Source: Hyphomicrobiales bacterium (GTDB lineage Bacteria; Pseudomonadota; Alphaproteobacteria; Rhizobiales; Beijerinckiaceae). Taken from it: DNA of 64,000 nucleotides. A program made the translations under genes and the position numbers. The notes beneath the pieces were generated by a model. It was not told the origin of the DNA, made no database searches, and saw nothing but the letters and a program-made list of their open reading frames with translations. This document shows positions 1 to 8,883 of this stretch, piece after piece (the first letter of the stretch is position 1; every line of letters begins with the position of its first letter). The stretch lies in NCBI GenBank assembly GCA_900470775.1, contig UCBZ01000017.1, forward strand, positions 353,181 to 417,180, in the 5' to 3' direction.

Positions 1-461
1 AGACGCAAGGGCGCCATTCCTTCTCGGTCGCCCAGCATAGCCTGCTGGTCGAGGCCATCGCCGGCCATCTCAATCCGGACTGGTCCGATGCCTGGCGCCT
101 CACCGCGCTGCTGCACGATGCGCCGGAATACGTCATCGGCGACATGATCTCGCCGTTCAAAGTGGTGATGGGCGACGCCTACAAGGCGGTGGAAATGCGC
201 CTGCTCGGCGCGATCCATCTGCGCTTCGGCTTGCCGGCGATCCCACCGGCTGCCCTCAAGCGCAAGACCAAGGAGGCCGACACCATCGCCGCCTTCCTCG
301 AGGCGACGCAGCTTGCCGGCTTCGCACGCGAGGAAGCGTTGCGCTATTTCGGCCGTCCGCAGGCCCTGCCGCGGGCCGTGACCGCGCTGCTGGCGCCGCT
401 CGATACGCAAGCCGCGCAGGATCGCTTCCTCGAACGCTTCGCCGCGCTCAGCCCCGGCTGA
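1..461 (+). CDS. HD-domain phosphohydrolase, 3' part only
   Basis: The gene runs in from the left edge; the reading frame is open from base 3 with no start inside the window. The visible part carries an HD-superfamily signature: RHSFSVAQHS near the edge supplies a metal-binding His, and LLHDAPEYVIGD supplies the paired His-Asp. This resembles the YfbR/COG1896 type of metal-dependent nucleotide or phosphate-ester hydrolase. A downstream start at 144 would remove the HD pair, so it is not used. It ends 24 bases before the stop of the convergent TadG-like gene. The substrate cannot be told from the sequence. Confidence 0.75.
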   Translation, partial: TQGRHSFSVAQHSLLVEAIAGHLNPDWSDAWRLTALLHDAPEYVIGDMISPFKVVMGDAYKAVEMRLLGAIHLRFGLPAIPPAALKRKTKEADTIAAFLEATQLAGFAREEALRYFGRPQALPRAVTALLAPLDTQAAQDRFLERFAALSPG

Positions 462-485
462 AGCGCTGTCCCGCGTCGGCTGGAT

Positions 486-1760
486 TTACTGCGTCAGCCG
501 AACCTGGCTGATCTCGCGCGCGATCTGCTGGAACACGGGCGTCAGCTGCGAGGCATTGCTGACCTCGTAATACATGCTCGGATCACTGGCGCAGTTCTGC
601 AGCAGGGTGCGGTCGCCGTCGATGACGCGCACGGTGTAGACCTTGATCCCGGCCGTCTTGGCGGTCTGGCAGGCGAGCTTCGTGCGCTCGTCGATCTGGC
701 TGCCATTGCTGGTGAAGCGGTTCTGCGTGTTCTCGCCATCGGTCAGCAGGATCATGTATTTCGACAGGCGCGGCGTCGCGAAAGCGCGCGCGCCGGTGAA
801 GGGCACGCCGGGCGTCAGCGTCGCCATGCCCCAGGTCGCTCCGATCGTGACGTTGGTGTTGCCGACCGGCGTCATCCCGTTGATCGCGTTCGTCAGCGCC
901 GTCCAGTCCGCCGTCAGCGGCAGGATCGGCGCCAGCGTCGACTGGGCACAGAAATCGGCTGGATACAGCGTATCATAGGCCGACACCGTCTCGTTGTCCT
1001 TCACATCGTTGGACATGTCGCGGTCGCTGACGCAGCCTGTCCAGGTCGACTTGGTGATCGTGACGGTATTGGGAATCCAGTTGCCCCACCGATCCTGCGT
1101 CCAGGTGGTTTTGGTCTGGTCGAAGCGCAGCCAGGCCTCGTCCTTGAGGGCGGTCCCGATCTTGACCTGCGTGGCGAAGGGCACGACCGAGATCTTGATC
1201 TGGTCGGTCTCGGTGGACGCGTCCTTCATGATTTGGATGAGATTGAGCGAGGCCGTCTTCAGCGCGGTCATCTTGTCGGAGGACGCCATCGAGCCGGTGT
1301 TGTCGAGCGCCAGCGCGAGCTCGATCGTGTTGGTGCCCCAGGTCGATTGGGAACTGCTCTTGATGGTCAGCGTGTCCTGGCCGATCAGCCGCGTCAGGCT
1401 GGTGTCGATGGCAAGCGACGCCTCGACCGTGATCGTGCGCGCGACACGGTTGATGCCGATCGTCGCCGAGGTGAAGCTCCGGGCGGAGTCGCCACGCAGG
1501 TTCGATTTGATCCACTTGTTGATGCGATCGCGCACCTCGGTGTCCGAGAGCTTGGCGGCATCGCGTGCGGCCATCAGCGCGGCGGAATCGACGGCTGCGT
1601 TGAGCACCTGGCGGGCGTTCGTGGCGCGGGAGTAGTCGATCGTCGCGCCGGTCAGCCCGATCACCGGAACCATCGCAAAACCGAACATCACCATGACGTT
1701 GCCGCGCTCGTTCGATGCGAACGCACGCCACTGTCGGATCAGGAAACGTCGCAGACCCAT
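486..1760 (-). CDS. TadG-like pilus-assembly/VWA domain protein
   Basis: A 424-residue protein with a short cytoplasmic N-terminus, a single hydrophobic segment at about residues 21-43 (TadE/TadG-like N-terminus, including an ERGN motif just before it) and a von Willebrand factor A domain. The metal-ion adhesion motif DNTGSM is at residues 153-158, and a second VWA strand, MILLTDGEN, lies near residue 334. TadG-like proteins are inner-membrane-anchored partners of Flp/Tad pilus or secretion systems, with the VWA domain outside the cytoplasm. A second, diverged copy follows upstream on the same strand. No other tad genes are in the window, so involvement in a pilus is inferred from the family only. 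Confidence 0.8.
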   Translation of the reverse strand: MGLRRFLIRQWRAFASNERGNVMVMFGFAMVPVIGLTGATIDYSRATNARQVLNAAVDSAALMAARDAAKLSDTEVRDRINKWIKSNLRGDSARSFTSATIGINRVARTITVEASLAIDTSLTRLIGQDTLTIKSSSQSTWGTNTIELALALDNTGSMASSDKMTALKTASLNLIQIMKDASTETDQIKISVVPFATQVKIGTALKDEAWLRFDQTKTTWTQDRWGNWIPNTVTITKSTWTGCVSDRDMSNDVKDNETVSAYDTLYPADFCAQSTLAPILPLTADWTALTNAINGMTPVGNTNVTIGATWGMATLTPGVPFTGARAFATPRLSKYMILLTDGENTQNRFTSNGSQIDERTKLACQTAKTAGIKVYTVRVIDGDRTLLQNCASDPSMYYEVSNASQLTPVFQQIAREISQVRLTQ

Positions 1761-1963
1761 GGCTTGGATACTCTTGTGACCTTGCAGCCATCAAGAGAGC
1801 ATCGGCAGGGCTTTCGCGAGGTTGAAACAAATTCCTTCAATTTGTTGCAATCCGCCGAATCTGCGCATTTTTCGCGCCGGACGCCTCGCGATGGGAGGCA
1901 CCGCTCCGCCGGCGCGGCGTGGCCGCCGCGAGAAGCGGCGAGCCGCACCGGAGGGAAGCGGCC

Positions 1964-3244
1964 TCAGCTTGAGAGATAGGCTTTGCTGACCACGCGCTGG
2001 AACAGCGCATTCATCGCTTCTGCGATGCCCTGGTTGATGCTGACCTCGAAGAACAGGCCGGGCGAGGCGCAGGCCTCCATCTTCTTCGGGATGTCGGCCG
2101 AGAACGGCTTGATCCAGTCGTTGTACCAGGAGTTCGTCGGCAGCGGCAGATAGGTCGTGTAGAGCACGGCGATCTGGATGCCGCGATCCTTGATCGCCTT
2201 GCAGAAGCTGATGTCGATCGGCTCCTGGCAGCGTGTCCCCGAGACCTTCTTCCGCGAGCATTGGGGATTGGCATAGTCGGCCACGCCGTCGGAGACGAAA
2301 TACATCACCTTCTGCGGCGAGGCCGGGCTCGAACCGTCGCCGGTGGACGAGATGACGCCGTTCATGGCGGTCATCGCCTGGTTGAGATCGGTGCACTGGT
2401 CCTTGTCGAACTGGTCATGGGGGATCGTCATCAGGTCGATCTTGCCCGTCGCGCTCTTGGCGGCGGTCAGGTCGGAGGTGATCGGCTGGATCTCGGTCAG
2501 CTTCTTGCCGTCGCAGGACGGTCCGAGCGTATAGGCCGCCATCCGATACTGGCCCGGCAGCGTCGCCGTCGTCTTGGCGGTATCCATGAGTTGCTGCGAG
2601 GCCTGCCGCACCACGTCGATCCGCATCTGGACGTTGAGTTTCTTGGCCTTCTTGTAATAATTATTCGCGTTCGACAGGTCATGGCAGGCGAAGGCGCATT
2701 TGTCGGATGTATTGGCGACCATCGTGTCGATGTCGGCCTGCGTCGCGGCCACGCCCATCGAGGGCGAGTTGTCCAGCATCAGGTAGAAGTCGATATAGGG
2801 CGCCCGCATGCCCGTCGAAGACGCCCTGCCCGCAACGTCGATCTTCGTGATCCCGAACAGGTTCATGAAATAGACCGGCACCGCCGCCGTATAGGTCACC
2901 TCGACGGAGCGGCGCAGCCCGTTGGCGGTGACCGTGACCGTGCGGCTCGACAGCATGCTCTTGTACTTGGCGGAATCACCGTCGAAGAAGCGCTCGCCCT
3001 CGGCCTTGGCGTCCGCGAGCGGCTTCGTCATCACGATCTGCCCCACGGCGGCAAGCGCTGCGGCATCCGCCGCGGCATTGAGCTGGGTCCGCACCGCAGT
3101 CGCCCGGGCATAATCGGCGAACCCGCCGCCGAGGCCGATCAGCGGCACCAGCGCGAAGGCGAAGAATGGCAGAACGCCGCCGGCCCGGTCGCCCGCGAAC
3201 GCGCCCAGCCGCCCTGCGATTGTCTTGATATCGATCATCGCCAT
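1964..3244 (-). CDS. TadG-like pilus-assembly/VWA domain protein (second copy)
   Basis: This 426-residue protein has the same plan as its neighbour: an N-terminal TadE/TadG-type hydrophobic segment (residues 24-44) followed by a VWA domain with the metal-binding motif DNSPSMG at residues 158-164 and MYFVSDGVAD further on. I chose the start at 3244 because GGAGG lies 9 bases upstream; an in-frame start at 3274 adds ten residues with no clear ribosome site. It precedes the other TadG-like gene by about 200 bases on the same strand. The two share layout and the motif RATxxRxxLNAAxDxAAL, which suggests an old duplication. Confidence 0.8.
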   Translation of the reverse strand: MAMIDIKTIAGRLGAFAGDRAGGVLPFFAFALVPLIGLGGGFADYARATAVRTQLNAAADAAALAAVGQIVMTKPLADAKAEGERFFDGDSAKYKSMLSSRTVTVTANGLRRSVEVTYTAAVPVYFMNLFGITKIDVAGRASSTGMRAPYIDFYLMLDNSPSMGVAATQADIDTMVANTSDKCAFACHDLSNANNYYKKAKKLNVQMRIDVVRQASQQLMDTAKTTATLPGQYRMAAYTLGPSCDGKKLTEIQPITSDLTAAKSATGKIDLMTIPHDQFDKDQCTDLNQAMTAMNGVISSTGDGSSPASPQKVMYFVSDGVADYANPQCSRKKVSGTRCQEPIDISFCKAIKDRGIQIAVLYTTYLPLPTNSWYNDWIKPFSADIPKKMEACASPGLFFEVSINQGIAEAMNALFQRVVSKAYLSS

Positions 3245-3560
3245 CGTCCCGGACCTCCGCCTGTCGGAGCCCAATGGCCAGCATCGCGCCGCAGACGGTT
3301 ACGATCGGGTGAATCGCTGCCGTCGCGGGCGCAATACCCTGTCTTATGCTGAACGAAGCCTTTGGACAGTCGGGCAAACCTCGCCGATCAGGCAAACCTG
3401 GCGATGAGCCCCTCGACAGACCACGCGGCGCACCTCGCTCCCCTCACCTGTTCCAGATCGGAAAAGGTGATCTCACTCTTTTGCGGATTTCGAGAAGCCC
3501 GGTTTCGCGGCATAAGCACGCCAACGCCGCAACCGGCACCGCCTCGAAAAGGAAACGGTC
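3245..3560. other. Intergenic region between tadG-like gene and aceB
   Basis: About 316 bases separate the divergent TadG-like gene and aceB, so both promoters should lie here. I see no convincing gene, RNA or strong palindrome. A ribosome site AAGGAA stands 6 bases before the aceB ATG. Confidence 0.6.
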
Positions 3561-5180
3561 ATGTCGCAGCCTTCGCTGAACCTCCCCCAGTCCCTGGCCT
3601 TGCCGAAAGGCGTCGTCGTCAAGGGCGCGCTGGCCGCGCGCTATGACGAGATCCTGAGCCATGACGCGCTCGCCTTCGTCGCCGATCTGCAGCGCCGCTT
3701 CAATGAGACCCGCAAGCGCCTGCTCTCGATCCGCGCCGCGCATCAGAAGCGCTTCGACGCCGGCGAGACGCCCGACTTCCTGGCCGAGACCCGCCACATC
3801 CGCGAAGGCGACTGGAAGGTCGCAGCCATACCGGCCGACCTCCAGGACCGTCGCGTCGAGATCACCGGCCCGGTCGACCGCAAGATGATCGTCAATGCGC
3901 TGAACTCCGGCGCCAAGGTCTTCATGGCCGATTTCGAGGACGCCTCCTCGCCGCTCTGGACCAATATGATCGAGGGTCAGATCAACCTGAAAGACCGCTG
4001 GGCCGGCGCGATCGACTTCACCGACGCCAACACCGGCAAGGCCTACAAGATAGGTCCCAACCCCGCCGTGCTGATCGTCCGCCCGCGCGGCTGGCATCTG
4101 CCGGAGGCCCATATCGAGATCGACGGCGAGACGGCTTCAGGCGCGCTGGTCGATTTCGGGCTCTACATGTTCCACAACGCCAAGGCCTCGATCGCGGCGG
4201 GCTCTGGCCCGTATTTCTACCTGCCCAAGCTCGAGAGCCATATCGAGGCCAGGCTCTGGAACGACGTCTTCGTCGCCGCCCAGAACGCGCTCGGCCTCAA
4301 GCTCGGCACGATCAAGGCCACCGTCCTGATCGAGACCCTACCGGCCGCCTTCGAGATGGACGAGATTCTCTACGAGTTGCGCGACCATATGGCCGGCCTG
4401 AACTGCGGCCGTTGGGACTACATCTTCTCCTTCATCAAGAAGCTTGCCCGCAACCCGGCCTATGTCCTGCCGGACCGGGCGCAGGTGGTGATGTCGAAGG
4501 CCTTCCTGCGCGCCTATTCACTGCTGCTGATCCAGACCTGCCACAAGCGCGGCGCCTTCGCGATGGGCGGCATGGCGGCGCAGATCCCGGTCAAGAACAA
4601 CCCCGAGGCCAATGCCGCCGCCTTCGCCAAGGTCAAGGCCGACAAGGAGCGCGAGGCCGGCAACGGCCATGACGGCACCTGGGTCGCCCATCCCGACCTC
4701 GTCCCTGTCGCCACGGAGGTGTTCGACCGTCTGATGCCGCAGGCCAACCAGCTCGACACACTGCGCGAGGACGTCAGCGTCTCCACGAAGGACCTGCTCG
4801 AAATCCCCGAGGGCACCCGCTCGGAGGAGGGCTTCCGCGAGAACATCCGCGTCGGCGTGCAGTACCTCGAGGCCTGGCTGCGCGGCCGCGGCGCGGTGCC
4901 GATCTACAACATGATGGAAGACGCCGCGACCGCCGAGATCAGCCGCGCCCAGATCTGGCAGTTCGTCAGCTACGGCGTCGAGGTCGACGGCAAGACCAGG
5001 GTCACCCCCGACCTGTTCAAGCGCTGCCTCGCCGAGGAGATGGAGCGCGTCAAGGGCGAAGTCGGCGCCGAGAACTACGCCAGGGGTCGCTTCCCGGAAG
5101 CGATCGAGCTGTTCTCGAAGCTGTCGCTGGCGCCGGAGTTCGAGGAGTTCCTGACCGTGCCGGCCTACGGGAAGCTGTGA
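3561..5180 (+). CDS. aceB: Malate synthase A
   Basis: Condenses glyoxylate and acetyl-CoA to malate in the glyoxylate shunt. The 539 residues match the length of the malate synthase A form, not the roughly 720-residue G form. The family signature RDHMAGLNCGRWDY is at about residues 274-287, TVLIETLP at about 254, and NMMEDAATAEISR around residue 451 contains the Asp expected to act as catalytic base. AAGGAA precedes the ATG by 6 bases. The gene stands alone, without isocitrate lyase next to it, and ends at a strong terminator. A decayed copy of its 3' end lies 2 kb downstream, beyond motAB. Confidence 0.96.
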   Translation: MSQPSLNLPQSLALPKGVVVKGALAARYDEILSHDALAFVADLQRRFNETRKRLLSIRAAHQKRFDAGETPDFLAETRHIREGDWKVAAIPADLQDRRVEITGPVDRKMIVNALNSGAKVFMADFEDASSPLWTNMIEGQINLKDRWAGAIDFTDANTGKAYKIGPNPAVLIVRPRGWHLPEAHIEIDGETASGALVDFGLYMFHNAKASIAAGSGPYFYLPKLESHIEARLWNDVFVAAQNALGLKLGTIKATVLIETLPAAFEMDEILYELRDHMAGLNCGRWDYIFSFIKKLARNPAYVLPDRAQVVMSKAFLRAYSLLLIQTCHKRGAFAMGGMAAQIPVKNNPEANAAAFAKVKADKEREAGNGHDGTWVAHPDLVPVATEVFDRLMPQANQLDTLREDVSVSTKDLLEIPEGTRSEEGFRENIRVGVQYLEAWLRGRGAVPIYNMMEDAATAEISRAQIWQFVSYGVEVDGKTRVTPDLFKRCLAEEMERVKGEVGAENYARGRFPEAIELFSKLSLAPEFEEFLTVPAYGKL

Positions 5181-5206
5181 CAGGCTGAGGCTTCTGAGGC
5201 TGCAAG

Positions 5207-5234
5207 GGCGCCGCCGCGAGGCGGCGCCTTTTTG
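5207..5234 (+). terminator. Rho-independent terminator of aceB
   Basis: A perfect 9-bp stem (GGCGCCGCC, loop GCGA, GGCGGCGCC) is followed by TTTTTG, 27 bases after the aceB stop. A variant of the same terminator sits after the aceB remnant at 7381. Confidence 0.92.
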
Positions 5235-5252
5235 TTTCAAGGCAGTCCGTTG

Positions 5253-6110
5253 TCAGCGCAAGAGGTTCGGGGGCAGCGCCGGCTCCGCATTGAGCAGCGT
5301 GATCGTCACCCGTCGGTTCGGCGAGAGGTAGGGATTGTCGGGGAAGACCGGCTCGGTGTCGGCGCGTCCCACCACGGAGAAGAAGTTGTCGCTGGGGAGC
5401 CCGGCACCCGACAGGATATCGCGCACGGCCAGCGCGCGCCCGGTGGTGAGGCTCCAGGGTTCGCCGGCCCGCATCGAGCCCGGGCGCGAGGCTGACGTGT
5501 GGCCGGTGACACGCAGACGGTTGGGCAGCCGGCGCAGGGTGGGCGCGATCGCCTCCAGCACGCGACGGGTGCGCTCGTAGGGGTCGACCGAGCCCTCGGG
5601 GAACATGGAGCGGCCGTCCTGGTCCACGAGGGAAACGTCCACCCCCTCTTTCGTCGGCTCGATCACGATGTTGCGCGACAGCTCGGCGATGTCGGGCATG
5701 TTCTGGAGCGCCTGCCGGATGCTGGCTATGGCGCTGTGGTTGGCCTGCTCGCTGGCGGCCGCGCGGTCGCGGGCGTTACCCCACCAGTTCGAGCGCCCGT
5801 CGTCCTGCCCGGTGGCCTCCGTCGCCGCGTCGCGGGGCACCGCCGACTTGTTGCCTGACTTGTCCAGGGCGGTGCCCATCAGGACGCCGCCTGCGCCACT
5901 GGTCGTCGGACTCGTAGCCCCCGGCGCGAAGTATTCCGCCAGGCCGTTCTTCTGCTCCTGCGTCGTCATGCTGATCAGCCACATCAGCAGAAAGAACGCC
6001 ATCATGGCGGTCACGAAGTCCGCATAGGCGATCTTCCAGGCCCCGCCATGGTGCGCATGCGCGGCCTTCTTGACCTTCTTGATGATGATCGGCTGGATGG
6101 GCTTGTCCAT
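5253..6110 (-). CDS. motB: Flagellar motor stator protein MotB
   Basis: A 285-residue stator subunit. The N-terminus has the MotB hallmark AWKIAYADFVTAMMAFFLLM; Asp31 is the predicted proton-binding residue at the base of the single transmembrane helix. The C-terminal part, about residues 150-275, is an OmpA-like peptidoglycan-binding domain (VTGHTSASRPG and SPNRRVTITL). It lies 22 bases downstream of motA on the same strand and is convergent with aceB. No other flagellar genes are in the window. Confidence 0.95.
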   Translation of the reverse strand: MDKPIQPIIIKKVKKAAHAHHGGAWKIAYADFVTAMMAFFLLMWLISMTTQEQKNGLAEYFAPGATSPTTSGAGGVLMGTALDKSGNKSAVPRDAATEATGQDDGRSNWWGNARDRAAASEQANHSAIASIRQALQNMPDIAELSRNIVIEPTKEGVDVSLVDQDGRSMFPEGSVDPYERTRRVLEAIAPTLRRLPNRLRVTGHTSASRPGSMRAGEPWSLTTGRALAVRDILSGAGLPSDNFFSVVGRADTEPVFPDNPYLSPNRRVTITLLNAEPALPPNLLR

Positions 6111-6132
6111 CGAGGTCCTGCTGGATATCGGG

Positions 6133-6996
6133 TCAGATGTTGGCGGGCAGAGCGGCGGTTGCGGCTTCGACTTCGCTGAAGGTCGGGCGGACCTCGCTCA
6201 TCAGGGCCTTGCGGGCAAATTCGACCGCCATCACCGGCGGCTGGCCGCTGATATGGGCGAGGAGACCCGCCTTGAGTGAAAGATAGTACTTGGCTTCCGC
6301 GTCGAAGGTGCTCTTGAGCGACGCCGCCATGGGCGCGAAGAAGCCGTAGGCGACGAAGACGCCGAAGAAGGTGCCGACGAGCGCGCCGCCGATCAGATGT
6401 CCCAGCACCTCCGGCGGCTCCTTGATCGCGCCCATCGTCTTGATCACGCCGAGCACGGCGGCGACGATGCCGAGCGCCGGCGTTCCGTCGGCGAGCGACT
6501 GCATGGCCGAAATGAGACGCTCCTGCTCCTGGTGGTGCGTCTCCAGTTCCTCGTCCATGAGAGCGTCGATCTCGTGGACGTTGTTGGCGCCCAGCGTCAG
6601 CATGCGCATGTAGTCGCAGACGAACTCGACCGCATGATGGTTCGCCGCAAAAGTCGGGAAGGCATTGAACAGCGTCGACTCGCTCGGATTCTCAATGTGC
6701 TGCTCGGCCGCGAGCAGGCCCTTCTGCTTCACAAGTTTGTATAATGAATACTGCATCCCCAGCAGTTCGACATAGCACTCCTGCTTGTACTTGGAGCCCT
6801 TCAGGATCGTGCCGAGCATGCCCGGCACGGCCTTGAGCACCGGCGCGGGGTTGCCGATGATGAAGGCGCCGATCGCTGCACCGAGGATGATAACGAACTC
6901 GAACGGCTGCCAGAGGACCTCGAGGTGGCCACCCATAGCTACGTAGCTGCCGAAGACGCAGGCGAAGACGATGATTGAGCCGACGATTAGCCGCAT
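6133..6996 (-). CDS. motA: Flagellar motor stator protein MotA
   Basis: The proton-channel partner of MotB, with the expected four membrane segments (two near residues 1-60 and two near 170-225 around the GIVAAVLGVIKTMG segment). I start it at 6996 (MRLIVGSIIV), which gives 287 residues, the usual family length; an in-frame start at 7062 adds 22 residues that do not look like MotA. A near-match to a CtrA box stands about 75 bases upstream. The motA-motB pair forms a two-gene operon. Confidence 0.95.
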   Translation of the reverse strand: MRLIVGSIIVFACVFGSYVAMGGHLEVLWQPFEFVIILGAAIGAFIIGNPAPVLKAVPGMLGTILKGSKYKQECYVELLGMQYSLYKLVKQKGLLAAEQHIENPSESTLFNAFPTFAANHHAVEFVCDYMRMLTLGANNVHEIDALMDEELETHHQEQERLISAMQSLADGTPALGIVAAVLGVIKTMGAIKEPPEVLGHLIGGALVGTFFGVFVAYGFFAPMAASLKSTFDAEAKYYLSLKAGLLAHISGQPPVMAVEFARKALMSEVRPTFSEVEAATAALPANI

Positions 6997-7071
6997 GGTT
7001 TGCCACTCTTGCGCCGCAGCAGGTATAGCCCGCGCGAAGCCACTACTGGTCCGACAAATCACCGATCGGGG

Positions 7072-7086
7072 TTAACGGCGAGTTTA
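7072..7086 (-). promoter_or_regulatory. Possible CtrA-type site upstream of motA
   Basis: TTAA-N7-TTTA at 7072-7086 differs by one base from the CtrA consensus TTAA-N7-TTAA. On the motA strand it contains TTAACC. CtrA controls flagellar genes in many alphaproteobacteria; binding here is inferred. Confidence 0.35.
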
Positions 7087-7102
7087 GATTCATCGGGCCA
7101 CA

Positions 7103-7363
7103 GCCAATCAGCTCGACACGCGGCGCGAGGATGTCAGCGTCTCCACCAGGGACCTGCTCGAAATTCCCGAGGGCACCCGCTCGAAAAGGGGCGTTCGCGA
7201 GAAGATCCGCGTCAGCGTGCACTATCTCGAAGCTTGGCTGCGCGGCCGCGGCGCGGTGCCGATTGACACCATGATCACTCATGCGATCGAGCTGTCCTCA
7301 AAGCTGTCACTGGCGCGGGAGTTCGAGGAGTTTTTGACCGTGCCGGCTTACGGGACGCTGTGA
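7103..7363 (+). pseudogene. Remnant of malate synthase 3' end
   Basis: These 261 bases align codon by codon with the last part of the intact aceB, from its position 4743 to the stop. The only length change is an in-frame loss of 177 bases (59 codons) at 7274-7283, which corresponds to aceB 4914-5100 and removes the segment beginning with the catalytic EDAATAEISR motif. The frame is open (ANQLDT at the start, TVPAYGTL at the end) but there is no start codon or ribosome site, and many changes alter residues (Y to D, F to V, G to S). Similarity continues past the stop through the terminator to about 7414. It can be read as a truncated duplication that is decaying. Confidence 0.9.
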
Positions 7364-7380
7364 GGGGTTGAGGTCTCGAG

Positions 7381-7409
7381 GGTGCCGCCGTGAGGTGGCG
7401 CCTTTTTTG
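7381..7409 (+). terminator. Copy of the aceB terminator
   Basis: GGTGCCGCC, loop GTGA, GGTGGCGCC, then six T. The two changes from the aceB terminator turn G-C pairs into G-U pairs, so the RNA hairpin can still form. Confidence 0.8.
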
Positions 7410-7537
7410 TTTCACGCCTTGTGCCGGGGCTGGTTCGATCCAGGCGCTCCGGTGAGCAACCTCTTAAGACATAGTGAAGGCGCAGCATATTCTGTAGTGA
7501 GGACGCTTGTTCTGTCCCATCCATCAGGAATTTTCTC

Positions 7538-8533
7538 GTGCCCGCATCGAACCCGAACGCGTGGAGCGCGACAGCGCTGCGCCGAGCCATCAGCGCGGCG
7601 GGCGTCGCCCTGTGGTCGTGGAACGTCGAAACCGACGCGTTCGCCATGGACGATCGGGGGTTCGAGCTATGGGACCTGGAGCGGCGCGAGAGCGTCAAGT
7701 TCGAGGACCTGTCGGCCCGCATCCATCCGGCCGACCGGGATCGGGTCAGGGCGGCCTTCACGGCAACCCGTGCCATCGTCGGCGCTTACGAGATCGATTT
7801 CCGGTTGATCATTGGTGATGACATCCGCTGGGTCTCGGCCCGCGGCATCGGCGATGACACCGTGGCGCAGGACAATCTCGCCTACGGCATTTTCCTGGAC
7901 GTGACCGGCCGCAAGCAAGCCGAGGAAGGCCATGAACTCCTCGCCGGTGAAATGAGCCATCGGGTCAAGAACCTGCTGGCCATCGCCTCGGGGCTTACGC
8001 AGATCTCCTCCCGATCCACGACCACGGCCAAGGAGATGGCCGTCGAGCTGACCGCTCGGCTGACATCGCTGGGGCGTGCCCACGACCTGGTTCGTCCGCT
8101 CCCCGGCCACCAGGGCAAGGCCGCGCTGTTGGGTGACCTCCTGTCGATCCTGCTCTCGCCTTACGAAGACCTGGGCGCATTCAGCGGTCGCATCCGCGTT
8201 GCGGTGCCTCGCATGGGCGTCGGCGAGGGAGCGGCGACCACGCTCGCCCTCGTCATGCATGAGCTCGCGACCAATTCGCTCAAATACGGGGCGCTGTCGG
8301 CCGAGACCGGAACGCTCGATATCTCGGGTAGCTCCGAGGGCGACGATGTCAGGATCGTGTGGGCCGAGCGCGGCGGACCCCAAGTGCAAAAGGGCACTGG
8401 CGGCACAGGCTACGGCAGCCGCCTGGTCGAGCGCAGCGTTTCTGGCCAGCTTGGCGGCTCGATCGAATACGACTGGGCAGAGGAAGGCTTGGTCGCGACC
8501 CTGCTGCTCAAGGCCGGCAAGCTCTCTGCCTAG
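7538..8533 (+). CDS. HWE-family sensor histidine kinase with PAS domain
   Basis: A soluble 331-residue kinase. An N-terminal PAS domain (about residues 15-125, ending in the typical DVTGRKQAE) is followed by an HWE-type dimerisation/kinase region: phospho-acceptor His141 in SHRVKNLLA, the N-box HELATNSLKYGAL at 241-253, and the W-A-E motif at 275-277. There is no membrane segment, so it senses a cytoplasmic signal. The start is GTG with AGGA about 8 bases upstream. Its stop overlaps the stop of a convergent receiver-only response regulator in the tetranucleotide CTAG, which makes that protein a candidate partner. Confidence 0.9.
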   Translation: MPASNPNAWSATALRRAISAAGVALWSWNVETDAFAMDDRGFELWDLERRESVKFEDLSARIHPADRDRVRAAFTATRAIVGAYEIDFRLIIGDDIRWVSARGIGDDTVAQDNLAYGIFLDVTGRKQAEEGHELLAGEMSHRVKNLLAIASGLTQISSRSTTTAKEMAVELTARLTSLGRAHDLVRPLPGHQGKAALLGDLLSILLSPYEDLGAFSGRIRVAVPRMGVGEGAATTLALVMHELATNSLKYGALSAETGTLDISGSSEGDDVRIVWAERGGPQVQKGTGGTGYGSRLVERSVSGQLGGSIEYDWAEEGLVATLLLKAGKLSA

Positions 8534-8883
8534 TCGACCTCCGCCAAGACCTTCAACAGGTCGTTGTCGACATAGGGCTTCCTGAGGAAGACGGTTCGCT
8601 CCGGCATGTCGTCGACCAATGGCGAGACGCGGCCAGACGCCAGGATCAGGACCGCAGGCGGCCAGCGCTTCCGGATAGCGTGAATCAGCTTCAAGCCATC
8701 CATCGATCCCGGCATCTCGATGTCGGAGAATACCACGCGAATCTGCGGGCGGGTCTCCAGCAAGGTAATGGCATCGTCCGCGTTGGAGGCTTCCAGGACG
8801 TCGTAGCCGGCGTCCTCGATCATAGCGACTGCGTTCATACGGATGATGGGCTCGTCCTCGACGACCAGGATGGTCTTTGTCAT
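8530..8883 (-). CDS. Single-domain response regulator
   Basis: A 117-residue receiver domain with no output domain. The acidic pocket VVEDE is at residues 7-11, the phospho-acceptor is Asp54 in FSDIEMPGSMDG, and the conserved Lys is in LRKPY near the end. The start at 8883 (MTKTILVVEDE) matches family length; upstream in-frame codons add 23 unlikely residues. It is convergent with the HWE kinase gene, the two stop codons sharing CTAG. Receiver-only proteins often act as phosphate sinks or relays. Confidence 0.88.
   Translation of the reverse strand: MTKTILVVEDEPIIRMNAVAMIEDAGYDVLEASNADDAITLLETRPQIRVVFSDIEMPGSMDGLKLIHAIRKRWPPAVLILASGRVSPLVDDMPERTVFLRKPYVDNDLLKVLAEVD

Noticed and set aside
7432..7450. 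GGTTCGATCC, resembling a tRNA T-loop
   Set aside because: The flanking bases do not form a proper T-stem, and the upstream sequence is the aceB remnant and terminator rather than a cloverleaf.
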